Below, piece after piece: positions 16,854-25,781 of a stretch of DNA of 64,000 nucleotides. Origin of the DNA: Palsa-892 sp963751615. GTDB taxonomy: Bacteria; Pseudomonadota; Alphaproteobacteria; Rhizobiales; Xanthobacteraceae. The notes beneath the pieces are model-generated. The model saw nothing but the letters and a program-made list of their open reading frames with translations, had not been told where the DNA came from and made no database searches. The stretch covers positions 62,001 to 126,000 of the forward strand of contig CAVVVG010000007.1 in assembly GCA_963751615.1 (NCBI GenBank), in the 5' to 3' direction. The first letter of the stretch is position 1; each line of letters opens with the position of its first letter. Position numbers and translations under genes: made by a program.

Positions 16854-18026
16854 ATGCGAACACAGGTGGGAATCGTCGGCGCGGGACCCGCGGGCTTGAT
16901 GCTATCGCATCTGCTCGCGCGGGAGGGGCTCGATTCGATCATCGTGGAGAATCGAAGCCGCCCCTATGTCGAAGCACGCATCCGCGCCGGCGTCATCGAA
17001 CATTGGGCAATGGACCTGCTGATCCAAACCGGGATTGGCGCACGTATGCAACGCGAGGGGCTCGTGCACGAAGGCATCGAAATCGGCCTACGCGGTGAAC
17101 GACGCCGCATTGATTTCAAACGTCTCACCGGCCGCGGGATCATGGTCTACGGGCAGCATGAAGTTGTGAAAGATTTAATCGCAGCGCGGCTTGCCGCTGG
17201 CGGTCAGATCGAATTTGAGGTTGCTGATACCACTGTGCACGATATTGATAGCGAGCAACCGAAAATCGGTTTTAAAAAACACGGCAAGTCGCATGAAATC
17301 ATGTGCGATTTCATCGCAGGCTGCGACGGTTTTCATGGGATCTGCCGCCCCGCAATCCCTGCAGGTGCGCTGATGGAATATGAACGCGTCTATCCGTTCG
17401 GCTGGCTTGGAATTCTTTCGGAATCACCGCCGCCTTCGCATGAATTGATTTATTCCTATACGGATCGGGGCTTCGGACTCTATTCGATGCGGTCGCAGAC
17501 GGTTTCTCGTCTCTATCTTCAGTGTGCACCCGACGAGGATCTCTCAAGGTGGCCCGATGAAACAATCTGGGAAGAGTTGAAGCGCAGGCTGGGGCCCGGC
17601 GGCGAAGCAATTCTCAAAACGGGCAAGATTCTGGAAAAAGGTGTCACCTCGATGCGTAGTTTCGTGGTCGAACCGATGCAATACGGCCGGCTGTTTCTCG
17701 CCGGCGACGCGGCGCACATCGTCCCGCCGACCGGCGCCAAGGGTATGAATCTAGCAATCGCCGACGTGCTGTTTTTCTCCGGTGCACTTTCAGAATTCTA
17801 TCGCACGGGAAAGGCTTCCCGGCTCGATGGTTACACCAAAAAATGTCTATCGAGGATCTGGAAGGCGCAACGTTTCTCTTGGTGGATGACTTCGATGCTG
17901 CATCTTAATCCGGCCGACAGTGCTTTCGACCGACGGCGGCAGTTCGCCGAGCTTGATTACGTGACGAGCTCTGAAGCGGCCTCAAAATCGCTTGCGGAAA
18001 ACTACGTTGGCCTTCCGATTGATTGA
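16854..18026 (+). CDS. pobA: 4-hydroxybenzoate 3-monooxygenase
   Basis: FAD-dependent hydroxylase that turns 4-hydroxybenzoate into protocatechuate with NADPH and O2, feeding the beta-ketoadipate pathway. The 390-residue length fits PobA. GAGPAGLMLSHLLAREG at residues 8-24 binds FAD. CDFIAGCDGFHGICR is the DG motif, and LAGDAAHIVPPTGAKGMNLA binds the flavin ribityl chain. ENRSRPYVEARIRAGVIEH is typical of PobA. No pobR-type regulator and no pca genes are adjacent. The stop is only 3 bases from that of the diguanylate cyclase gene on the other strand. Confidence 0.93.
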   Translation: MRTQVGIVGAGPAGLMLSHLLAREGLDSIIVENRSRPYVEARIRAGVIEHWAMDLLIQTGIGARMQREGLVHEGIEIGLRGERRRIDFKRLTGRGIMVYGQHEVVKDLIAARLAAGGQIEFEVADTTVHDIDSEQPKIGFKKHGKSHEIMCDFIAGCDGFHGICRPAIPAGALMEYERVYPFGWLGILSESPPPSHELIYSYTDRGFGLYSMRSQTVSRLYLQCAPDEDLSRWPDETIWEELKRRLGPGGEAILKTGKILEKGVTSMRSFVVEPMQYGRLFLAGDAAHIVPPTGAKGMNLAIADVLFFSGALSEFYRTGKASRLDGYTKKCLSRIWKAQRFSWWMTSMLHLNPADSAFDRRRQFAELDYVTSSEAASKSLAENYVGLPID

Positions 18027-18029
18027 GAG

Positions 18030-18958
18030 TTAGCGCACGCCGAACCGAATGAGTCCAGCCGACGGCGAATCTTGTTGCAACTTGAAGTCGCCTTTCACGA
18101 CACGATTACGTCCCGCCTGTTTAGCGCGATAAAGCGCGACATCCGCGCGCTTCAATAGCGTGTCGATTGAGTCACCGTTTTTCCATTCACTCACGCCGAA
18201 ACTGCAGGTGAAATGCACCAATTTCCCCGCCGCATCGGCATGCAGGCCCGACAAAATTTTGCCGAAGCCGTTCGGCAAACGCCGCGGCGTCCTTTAACGA
18301 ACGGCCTCTCAATAGGATCGCAAATTCCTCCCCACCAAGTCGGCCAAGCTGTTCTCCGTGCGCAAGTGCTTCGCGTGACATCAGGCGGATCACTTCGTCG
18401 CCAATATCGTGGCCGAACAAATCGTTCACTCGCTTGAAATGATCGATGTCAAAAATAACCGCTGAAAGCGCCTCACCCATTGCAGCATGGGTCGCCATTT
18501 CTTGCGCACGCTCGAAGAAGGCGCGACGATTCAATGCGCCGCTGAGATGGTCGATTGTTGCCATCCGCACGAGCTCGCGCTGCATTGAAGCAAGACGCGC
18601 CGCGGCGCGGAGACGTGCATATAACTCCTCGATCGCAGGCGGCTTGCTGATGAAATCGTCGGCACCACTGTCGAGAGCTTCGATCAGTTTCTTTCGATCG
18701 AAATTCGACGACATTAGCACAATGTAAATAGGCCGGCGGCTAACGGGCAGCTTGCGTGTCTCATGGCAGAGATCCATGCCGCTCATTGAGGGAAGCTCGA
18801 CGCTCGTAATCAAGGCGTCGACATCAAGATCGGTCTTGATATACGCTAAGCGCATCAGGCCCGTCGCTGAACGGGTGCACTTCGTGATTGCCGGCCTCGA
18901 GCAAACGCGTGACGATTTTTAGGACCGTCCGACTCGGATCGACCACTACAATACGCAT
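18030..18958 (-). pseudogene. Response-regulator/diguanylate cyclase (REC-GGDEF), frameshifted twice
   Basis: Three frames join into one REC-GGDEF protein of about 308 residues starting at ATG 18958 (MRIVVVDPSRTVLKIVTRLL). The first break is at about 18847-18851 and the second at about 18262-18275 near an AAAA run; both are net +1. The GGDEF domain keeps ATIDHLSGALNRRAFFE, the metal-binding FDIDHFKRVND and the active site GGEEF. The last part, FTCSFGVSEW to RADVALYRAKQAGRNRV, is in another frame. No RxxD inhibitory site is seen. In the receiver domain the phosphorylated Asp position reads Ser (SVELPSMSG), so phosphorylation control is doubtful even if the gene is intact. Could be decay or assembly error. 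Confidence 0.8.
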
Positions 18959-19170
18959 GAATACAAGCTCCGGATTCTCGGAATACGCGATCGCGTATTA
19001 CCGGTCTTCCGGCCGCATAATGCTGAAGTTCATAGAGCCAACGGTTTATTTGCAATACGAAATGAAAAAACTTTCCCACGCAACCTTAAGCAGCAATGAA
19101 ACAATTCGCAAAATTTATCGCTGCTTAAGCATATGGATAGCCGGATACCGCCGTTCGCGCGAGGAGCAAC

Positions 19171-19881
19171 TCAGTGAGCAAAGAAATCGACGAGCAATTT
19201 TGTGATCTGTTGTGATTGTTCCATCGTGGACATATGGCCGCAGCTTGAGATCACCTCCAAGCACGCGCCTGGAATACCCTCCACAATTTCCTTGGCATGC
19301 GCGGGCGGAGTGAGCTGATCGCTATCACCGACGATCATTATCGTGGGACATTTGATCGTTCCAAGCAATGGACGCAAATCTGCACGACCGATGATCGCTT
19401 TCTGCTGGCGAATGAACGCCTCAGCTCCCGTTTCGAGCGCCATTCGATCGATGATTGCGCGTAAAGCTTCGTTATCGAGCTTCGACCGATGAACGAGGAC
19501 GGGCCAAAGGACATCGTTGATTTCAATCAATCGATTTTGCTCCGCAAGTTCAATTAATTTTTTTCGGCGCTCTGTTTGCTCCGGCGCCTCAGGACGTGCC
19601 GAGGTATCCAGTAATGCAAGTTTCATCACGCGCTCGGGCGCCTGACGCACAATTTCAAACGAAATGTAGCCGCCCATCGAAAGGCCCGCGAGCGAGAAAT
19701 GCTTAGGTGCACAATCAAGGATCCGCCGTGCGATCGCTGACAAAGTTTCGTCGCGACGGTGATCGGCGATGGTTACCGGGCCCAATTGCCATAACGCCGA
19801 TAGCTGGCCCTCATATAGCCGTGGCGAGCAGTTTAAACCTGGAACGAGCACAATTGGTTGGCAATCAGCAGCGATTGTCAT
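19171..19881 (-). CDS. Alpha/beta hydrolase
   Basis: A 236-residue serine alpha/beta-hydrolase. The nucleophile elbow GLSMGG is near residue 67. The acid is in IVGDSDQLTPP and the His in SSCGHMSTMEQ close to the C-terminus, so the triad is complete. The oxyanion region is VLVPGLNC. Substrate unknown; the size and short cap resemble esterases and 3-oxoadipate enol-lactonase-like proteins. A link with pobA about 1.1 kb away is conceivable but not shown. It is divergent from the rhlE-like helicase gene. Confidence 0.85.
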   Translation of the reverse strand: MTIAADCQPIVLVPGLNCSPRLYEGQLSALWQLGPVTIADHRRDETLSAIARRILDCAPKHFSLAGLSMGGYISFEIVRQAPERVMKLALLDTSARPEAPEQTERRKKLIELAEQNRLIEINDVLWPVLVHRSKLDNEALRAIIDRMALETGAEAFIRQQKAIIGRADLRPLLGTIKCPTIMIVGDSDQLTPPAHAKEIVEGIPGACLEVISSCGHMSTMEQSQQITKLLVDFFAH

Positions 19882-20069
19882 TGTTCACCTTGCTTTGTTG
19901 TGAAATTGAATAGTCCCGATTGGTCATTGACTTGCCGCGTTTTGTTCCTATGTTGCAGTGCATTGATATACGAGAACTGAATCGCGCTCCCAATCGGCTT
20001 CATCGCCCGCCTTCGCCCGAACGAACGGTCGGCTGTCCGGAGCGCCAATCGCACGGAATTTCAATCTAG

Positions 20070-21434
20070 ATGCCATTTTCACAACTCGGTCTGAGCGACA
20101 AGGTTCAAGTCGCCGTCGCCGCCGCAGGTTACACCAGTCCTACCCCGATCCAGGAACAGGCGATCCCGCACATCCTCGCAAAACGAGACGTGCTCGGCAT
20201 CGCACGGACTGGAACCGGTAAGACCGCCGCTTTCACACTTCCAATGTTAACGCTCCTGGAAAAGGGTCGCGCACGGGCGCGCATGCCGCGCACGTTAATT
20301 TTGGAGCCGACGCGGGAACTTGCCGCACAAGTCGAAGAAAGCTTCGCCAAATATGGCGCCAAACATAAACTAACCGTCGCGCTTTTAATTGGCGGCGTGT
20401 CATTCGATGATCAGGACACAAAGCTGACACGCGGCGTCGATGTATTAATCGCTACACCCGGTCGCTTATTGGATCATTTCGAGCGCGGGGGATTGTTGCT
20501 GTCGGGCATTGAAATTCTCGTCATTGACGAATCCGATCGTATGCTCGATATGGGTTTTATCCCTGATATCGAACGCATCTGTAAATTGACACCATTCACC
20601 CGGCAAACGCTGTTTTTTTCAGCAACCATGCCACCGGAAATCGCTCGCCTCACGAATACCTTTCTAAGCAATCCGGTCCGCGTGGAAGTTTCCAAACCTG
20701 CTACAACCGCGATTAATGTCACGCAACTGCTCGTTGCCTCAGCACCTGAGCCCGAAAAGAAACGTCAAATATTGCGCGGTCTGATCCGCAGTGCCGAAGG
20801 TCTGAAAAATGGAATTATTTTCTGCAATCGTAAGACCGAGGTCGCAAAACTACATCGCTCGCTTATAAAACACGGATTTTCTGCGATCGCTTTGCACGGT
20901 GACATGGATCAACGTTCACGCATGAACGCACTTGAATCCTTCCGCAATGGCGAAATCACCCTGCTGGTTGCCAGCGATGTAGCGGCGCGGGGTTTGGATA
21001 TTCCCGAAGTGAGCCACATCTTTAATTTCGATGTGCCACATCATGCCGAGGATTACGTTCACCGCATCGGCCGTACGGGCCGCGCTGGCAGAAGTGGCGC
21101 TACTTTCACTTTGGCTGCACCAAATGACAAGAAGTCGATCGCCGCAATCGAAAAACTGATCGGCCAGCCAATACCCTGGGCTAGCAAGCTCGCAGAACAA
21201 GTTACCGAAGGATTTCCAGAACAAACTTCCGGGCGCGCGAAGCATGGTGGCGATACTCGCCATCACAGACAGCGCTCTAGCCGCTCTCATTCCCGGCAAG
21301 AAAGCTCAAGACCGGTTCCTGCTGAACGGACTAAATCTTCAAACCATGAGCAAAGGCAAGAAACTCGAAAGCACGACGAAACAAGCCATTTGCCAGCATT
21401 TTTGTTACGGTCAGTGCCCCAAAAAGCCTCGTAG
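20070..21434 (+). CDS. rhlE: DEAD-box ATP-dependent RNA helicase, RhlE type
   Basis: RNA helicase for ribosome assembly or mRNA turnover. All motifs are present: Q motif (GYTSPTPIQEQAIP), Walker A ARTGTGKT near residue 48, PTREL, TPGR, an atypical motif II DESD in place of DEAD, SAT, and in domain 2 ARGLDIPEV and HRIGRTGRAG. The C-terminal 80 residues are polar and basic (HHRQRSSRSHSRQ), typical of an RNA-binding tail, and end LPAFLLRSVPQKAS. DESD for DEAD is a conservative change seen in some family members. The subfamily assignment rests on the short core and tail. Confidence 0.9.
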   Translation: MPFSQLGLSDKVQVAVAAAGYTSPTPIQEQAIPHILAKRDVLGIARTGTGKTAAFTLPMLTLLEKGRARARMPRTLILEPTRELAAQVEESFAKYGAKHKLTVALLIGGVSFDDQDTKLTRGVDVLIATPGRLLDHFERGGLLLSGIEILVIDESDRMLDMGFIPDIERICKLTPFTRQTLFFSATMPPEIARLTNTFLSNPVRVEVSKPATTAINVTQLLVASAPEPEKKRQILRGLIRSAEGLKNGIIFCNRKTEVAKLHRSLIKHGFSAIALHGDMDQRSRMNALESFRNGEITLLVASDVAARGLDIPEVSHIFNFDVPHHAEDYVHRIGRTGRAGRSGATFTLAAPNDKKSIAAIEKLIGQPIPWASKLAEQVTEGFPEQTSGRAKHGGDTRHHRQRSSRSHSRQESSRPVPAERTKSSNHEQRQETRKHDETSHLPAFLLRSVPQKAS

Positions 21435-21486
21435 CCGAGACCGAAGACAAAAACTCGTGAAGCTCTTGTGAGCTAAAAACTACAGA

Positions 21487-21867
21487 TCAAGTGGAATGCT
21501 CGGCCGCATTTAGCTTCGCAGGAGCAAGCGAAACGGATTCGCCGCAGCCGCAAGAGGATACCTCATTCGGATTGCGAAACACGAAGCGTGCCGACAGCTT
21601 GTCAACAACAAAATCCATCTCAGAGCCGAGCAGATACAGCATCGCCTTTGGATCGATCAATACTTTCACGCCATTCGCATCGACCACTTCATCGCCGCGC
21701 GCAATTTCATGGGCAAGATCCATTTGATACGACATGCCGGCACAGCCGCCTTTGGTGATGCCGACGCGCACTCCGAGCGCCGGCTTTTCCGCGTGCGCGA
21801 CAATATCGCGAATGCGCGCCGCAGCGGCTTCAGTCAGTTTCAGAACAGCGGGTCTCATCGCAGCCAT
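21487..21867 (-). CDS. sufA: Iron-sulfur cluster assembly A-type carrier
   Basis: HesB/IscA/SufA-type carrier that takes Fe-S clusters from the SufBCD scaffold to target proteins. The three conserved Cys are present: one in GGCAGMSYQ and two in SCGCGES near the C-terminus. TEAAAARIRDIV is the usual N-terminal helix. Starting at 21867 (MAAMRP) gives 126 residues; the frame opens at 21885. It is the last gene of the suf operon, 44 bases after sufT. Whether it is SufA or ErpA proper cannot be fixed from sequence alone, but the context favours SufA. Confidence 0.9.
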   Translation of the reverse strand: MAAMRPAVLKLTEAAAARIRDIVAHAEKPALGVRVGITKGGCAGMSYQMDLAHEIARGDEVVDANGVKVLIDPKAMLYLLGSEMDFVVDKLSARFVFRNPNEVSSCGCGESVSLAPAKLNAAEHST

Positions 21868-21911
21868 GTTTACTTCCAAATCCAATCTATTCTACTTGCC
21901 CTTACGTAGGG

Positions 21912-22307
21912 TTACCAGAGATTGAGCGCAAGACGCGCTTCTTCTGACATGCGGCTTTGGTCCCAGGGCGGATCGAACGTCACGGCGACCTTTACCGGTC
22001 CAACACCCTGTACGGAGGCCACCGCGTTCTCCACCATGCCGGGCAGTTCACCGGCAGCGGGACAATTTGGCGAGGTAAGCGTCATATCAACCGAGACAGA
22101 GCGATCGTCGGCAATGTCGACTTTATAGATTAGACCGAGTTCATAAATGTCAGCGGGGATTTCCGGGTCGTAGACAGTTTTCAGCGCCGAAACGATGTCG
22201 TCCGTCAGCCGCGCGAGCTCGTCTGCAGGGATCGCTGCGTTGAATGCCGGTGTATGCGGTCCCTCGACCGAAGACATATTTTCCAGTTTGGTCTTGTCAT
22301 CCATCAT
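21912..22307 (-). CDS. sufT: Fe-S cluster assembly protein SufT (MIP18/DUF59 family)
   Basis: Small MIP18-family protein, 131 residues, that assists Fe-S cluster maturation. The core TVYDPEIPADIYELGLIYKVDI and LTSPNCPAAGELP with its conserved Cys, ending VTFDPPWDQSRMSEEARLALN, is the diagnostic pattern of SufT in suf operons. The N-terminal 35 residues are variable. The start ATG at 22307 overlaps the sufS stop (ATGA at 22304-22307), so translation is coupled. Confidence 0.92.
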   Translation of the reverse strand: MMDDKTKLENMSSVEGPHTPAFNAAIPADELARLTDDIVSALKTVYDPEIPADIYELGLIYKVDIADDRSVSVDMTLTSPNCPAAGELPGMVENAVASVQGVGPVKVAVTFDPPWDQSRMSEEARLALNLW

Positions 22308-23548
22308 GCGAATAAATCCTGCGCTTTGAGCAGCGCCTCCGCAAGCACGTCGACTTCCTCAACTGTATTATACAACGCAAACGAGGCACGGCACGAGGCC
22401 GTTGCGCCATAACGGTTAAGCAGCGGAAGGGCGCAGTGGGTTCCGGCACGCACGGCAACACCATGACGGTCGATCACTGTTGCAATATCATGAGGGTGCG
22501 CGTTTTTCATCTCAAATGAAATGATCGCACCCTTTTCCCGCGGGCGACCCAAAATCTTCAAGCTATTAATGCGGGACAAACGCTCGGTAGCATGTTTCAA
22601 GAGCGACTGTTCGTGGTCCGCAATACGCTGCTTCCCGATCGAGCCAACATAATCGATCGCAGCGGCTAGGCCGATAGCGGGCACGATAGGAGGCGTGCCC
22701 GCTTCGAACTTGTAAGGTGGATCGGCATAGGTGACCGCATCTTCCGAAACTTCGCGGATCATTTCGCCTCCGCCCATGTAAGGCGGAAGCTCCTCAAGCC
22801 AAGGGCGCTTGGCGTAAAGAACGCCGATACCCGATGGCCCATATAATTTGTGGCCGGTAAAGACATAAAAATCGCAGTCGAGATCCTGCACGTCGACGGT
22901 CAAATGAACTGCCGCCTGACTGCCGTCGACCAAAACCGGAATCTTACGCGCATGAGCAAGTTTCGCAACGTCCTTAATGGGAACGACTGTGCCCAGAACG
23001 TTCGACATTTGGGTGATCGCAACGATTTTGGTGCGCGGGGTCAAAAGCTTTTCAAATTCATCCAGGTGAAAATTTCCCTCTTCATCAATCGGCGCCCATT
23101 TTATTATTGCCCCCTTGCGCTCACGATGAAAGTGCCACGGAACGATATTGGAATGATGCTCCATGATCGAGAGTACGATCTCGTCACCTTGATTGATCTG
23201 CGCAAGACCGAAAGAAGAAGCGACAAGATTAATAGCCTCCGTCGCATTGCGGGTAAAGACGATTTCGTTGGTGGATTTCGCATTGAGAAATTTCCGTACG
23301 CTCTCGCGCGCGCCTTCGTAGGCTTCGGTCGCGACATTGGCGAGAAAATGCAATCCACGATGGACGTTAGAATATTCTTGTTCGTAAGTTTGACGCATGC
23401 GGTTAAGAACAGCGAATGGCTTTTGCGCCGAGGCCGCATTATCAAGATAAACTAGGGGTTTTCCGTAAACTTCGCGTGAAAGTATGGGGAAGTCGGCCCG
23501 GACACGGGCGACATCGTAAATGCCATTTTTGACTGCGGGATGCTTCAC
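22304..23548 (-). CDS. sufS: Cysteine desulfurase SufS (type II)
   Basis: PLP enzyme that releases sulfur from cysteine as a persulfide for SufBCD. The PLP lysine is in FTGHKLYGPSG near residue 226, and the active-site Cys is in AGTHCALPLLNRYG near 361 on the short type II loop. The frame is open to 23647 inside sufD, but a GTG at 23548 has AAGGAGG six bases upstream, which decides the start and gives 414 residues. sufE is not seen in the window. It follows sufD by 10 bases. Confidence 0.95.
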   Translation of the reverse strand: MKHPAVKNGIYDVARVRADFPILSREVYGKPLVYLDNAASAQKPFAVLNRMRQTYEQEYSNVHRGLHFLANVATEAYEGARESVRKFLNAKSTNEIVFTRNATEAINLVASSFGLAQINQGDEIVLSIMEHHSNIVPWHFHRERKGAIIKWAPIDEEGNFHLDEFEKLLTPRTKIVAITQMSNVLGTVVPIKDVAKLAHARKIPVLVDGSQAAVHLTVDVQDLDCDFYVFTGHKLYGPSGIGVLYAKRPWLEELPPYMGGGEMIREVSEDAVTYADPPYKFEAGTPPIVPAIGLAAAIDYVGSIGKQRIADHEQSLLKHATERLSRINSLKILGRPREKGAIISFEMKNAHPHDIATVIDRHGVAVRAGTHCALPLLNRYGATASCRASFALYNTVEEVDVLAEALLKAQDLFA

Positions 23549-23558
23549 CCTCGCCTCC

Positions 23559-24887
23559 TTACGCCCGTTTGGCGAGCCAATCGCCTGCGCGATTAAGCAA
23601 AGCTTCGCGCAACCCTTCATGCGCGACGGTTTCAATCGACTCCGCAACGAAAGACTGGATCAGTAAGGCTTCGGCTTCCTTGCGTGGAATGCCGCGTGCG
23701 AGAAAGTAAAACAAAAGATTTTCGTCAAGCGCTCCGGATGTCGCGCCATGGCCGCACTGCACATCATCGGCAAAAATTTCGAGTTCGGGTTTGTTATAGG
23801 ATTCGGCGGTATCAGAGAGCATCAATGCATGTGTCGCCATACGGGCGTCGGTCTTTTGCGCATTGGATTTCACTACAATGCGACCTTGAAAAATACCCCG
23901 ACTATCGTTATCGAGAACGGACTTCACAAGTTCGCGGCTAGAGCAACCTGGCTTTGCATGTTCGAGCACCAGAGTCGTGTCGGCATGCTGTTTTGCGCGC
24001 AAAAGATTGGCTGCAGCAAAACGGCCTTCGATATTTTCCCCACTGAAGCATAGAGAAACGCTGAATCGCGAGACAGCTGCACCAAAAGTTACCGAGCCAA
24101 GGAAAAACTTAGTTTCTTTGTCGATGTCGGCAAGCAAGGTTGAGAGATGAATTGCAGTTTTGCCTTCGGACTGCAAACGAATTAGATCAAACTGCGCTTT
24201 AGCACCGACATGCAATTCGGTAACACTATTCGTCTGATACCCAACGCTGTCTGATCCTGTGAAAGACTCGACAACCATCGCTTTCGCATTTGCGCCTACG
24301 ATAATGAGCGAACGAGCGTATGTCGCAGCAGCAATCTTACCGGTAAAACAATGCGATATGTGTATCGGCCGATTAATTTCAGCATCTTGAGCGATTTCGA
24401 TCAGGACACCGTCGTTCAAAAATGCCGTATTCAATGCGAGGGCCGCGTCGTATGTTTCGGGCTTTAATTTGCCGATATGCCCAACCAATGCGTGGCCTTC
24501 GGTCGTCGCCTGCGCGAGAGAGAAAATCGACAGACCCTTTTCTAAATTGTCGACATCCGAAAGTTCACGAACAAAAGCGCCATTCACTAACACCAAACGA
24601 CGCAATTCTACTCCGGGAAATAGATCGATCTTTTTTGCTTGTTGGACCGCTTCCGCTTCGGGAGGCGGCGCCAAAGGCGCGGTTTCGCGCAAAAGTGTAC
24701 GGAGATCCGTATATTTCCAGTCCTCGATACGACGATGCGGCAAGCCACTTTCAGCAAAAGCTCTTGCCGCGGATTCGCGTAATTTCTTAATTGCCCCGTC
24801 ACCTGGCAATGTCGTACGCACAGCCTCCATTGCGGCGACAAGCGTTTGTTCGGTAGATGTTCGAACGGGGCGAAGTTCAGCGTTCAT
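23559..24887 (-). CDS. sufD: Fe-S cluster assembly protein SufD
   Basis: Subunit of the SufBC2D scaffold on which Fe-S clusters are built. The 442 residues show the beta-helix core shared with SufB and the C-terminal block DVQCGHGATSGALDENLLFYFLARGIPR, broken here only for reading, whose His is functionally important in SufD. The N-terminal helical region with PHRRIEDWKYTDLRTLL is typical. I start at ATG 24887 rather than the TTG at 24893. It begins 3 bases after the sufC stop, so it is in one operon. Confidence 0.94.
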   Translation of the reverse strand: MNAELRPVRTSTEQTLVAAMEAVRTTLPGDGAIKKLRESAARAFAESGLPHRRIEDWKYTDLRTLLRETAPLAPPPEAEAVQQAKKIDLFPGVELRRLVLVNGAFVRELSDVDNLEKGLSIFSLAQATTEGHALVGHIGKLKPETYDAALALNTAFLNDGVLIEIAQDAEINRPIHISHCFTGKIAAATYARSLIIVGANAKAMVVESFTGSDSVGYQTNSVTELHVGAKAQFDLIRLQSEGKTAIHLSTLLADIDKETKFFLGSVTFGAAVSRFSVSLCFSGENIEGRFAAANLLRAKQHADTTLVLEHAKPGCSSRELVKSVLDNDSRGIFQGRIVVKSNAQKTDARMATHALMLSDTAESYNKPELEIFADDVQCGHGATSGALDENLLFYFLARGIPRKEAEALLIQSFVAESIETVAHEGLREALLNRAGDWLAKRA

Positions 24888-24889
24888 GA

Positions 24890-25642
24890 TCAAGCAGCAT
24901 GCTCGAAGGCGGCATAACCCTTGGCTTCTAATTCGCGCGCGAGTTCCGCGCCGCCCGATTTTACAATCCTGCCTTTTGCCATTACGTGCACAAAATCGGG
25001 CACAATGTGATTGAGCAAACGCTGGTAATGGGTGATGACGACGAAAGACCGATTTGGGGAGCGCAGTTTGTTTACACCTTCGGCAACGATTTTTAGCGCA
25101 TCGATATCGAGACCAGAATCGGTTTCATCCAGCACGCAAAGCTTGGGTTCAAGGAGCGCCATCTGAAGGATTTCATTGCGCTTTTTTTCACCACCGGAAA
25201 ATCCGACATTGACCGCGCGTCTCAGCATTTCCTGGTCAATTTTAAGTGCTGCGGCCTTCTCGCGCACTAAGCGGAGGAAATCTGGCGTTGACAGTTCAGC
25301 GACTCCCCGCTTTTTGCGGACGGAATTCACCGCCGTACGCAGAAAGGTCATTGTAGTGACGCCCGGAATCTCGACAGGGTACTGGAAAGCAAGGAAGACA
25401 CCGAGCGCTGCTCGCTCATCAGGCGGGAGAGCCAATAGATTTTTGCCCTCAAACGAGACTGATCCCTCCGTAACTTCATAATCCTTCTTTCCTGCAAGAA
25501 CATAAGATAGCGTGGACTTGCCGGAACCGTTCGGGCCCATAATTGCGTGCACCTTGCCCAGCTCCACACTTAACGTAAGGCCGTTCAGGATTTTCGTACC
25601 GCCGATTTCAACATGCAAATTCTTGACTTCAAGCAATGACAT
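24890..25642 (-). CDS. sufC: Fe-S cluster assembly ATPase SufC
   Basis: ABC-type ATPase that drives SufBC2D. Walker A is GPNGSGKST near residue 38. The signature is variant, FSGGEKKRNEI, as usual in SufC. Walker B is LCVLDETDSGLD with the SufC-type Asp in place of the ABC-transporter Pro, and the H-loop is VVITHYQRLL. There are no membrane segments. ATG 25642, preceded by AAAGG, gives 250 residues; the frame extends to 25693 without family similarity. There is a 139-base gap to sufB, the widest in the operon. Confidence 0.95.
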   Translation of the reverse strand: MSLLEVKNLHVEIGGTKILNGLTLSVELGKVHAIMGPNGSGKSTLSYVLAGKKDYEVTEGSVSFEGKNLLALPPDERAALGVFLAFQYPVEIPGVTTMTFLRTAVNSVRKKRGVAELSTPDFLRLVREKAAALKIDQEMLRRAVNVGFSGGEKKRNEILQMALLEPKLCVLDETDSGLDIDALKIVAEGVNKLRSPNRSFVVITHYQRLLNHIVPDFVHVMAKGRIVKSGGAELARELEAKGYAAFEHAA

Positions 25643-25781
25643 AGCAACCTTTCCGATTGTTATTTTCCGGCTCCGCGCCAGGGGCAACTTCATTCATTGT
25701 CCGCTTTCAATAGATTCAGCCACGCAGTTCCGATGCTCGCGACGGCTTGAACCAGAACTTGTTGCTCATGCACTGTCCCGC

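Noticed and set aside
20070..21471. Frameshift at the 3' end of the rhlE-like gene
   Set aside because: A second open frame overlaps the tail, but the main frame ends with LPAFLLRSV-type sequence expected for the C-terminus, so the gene is intact.
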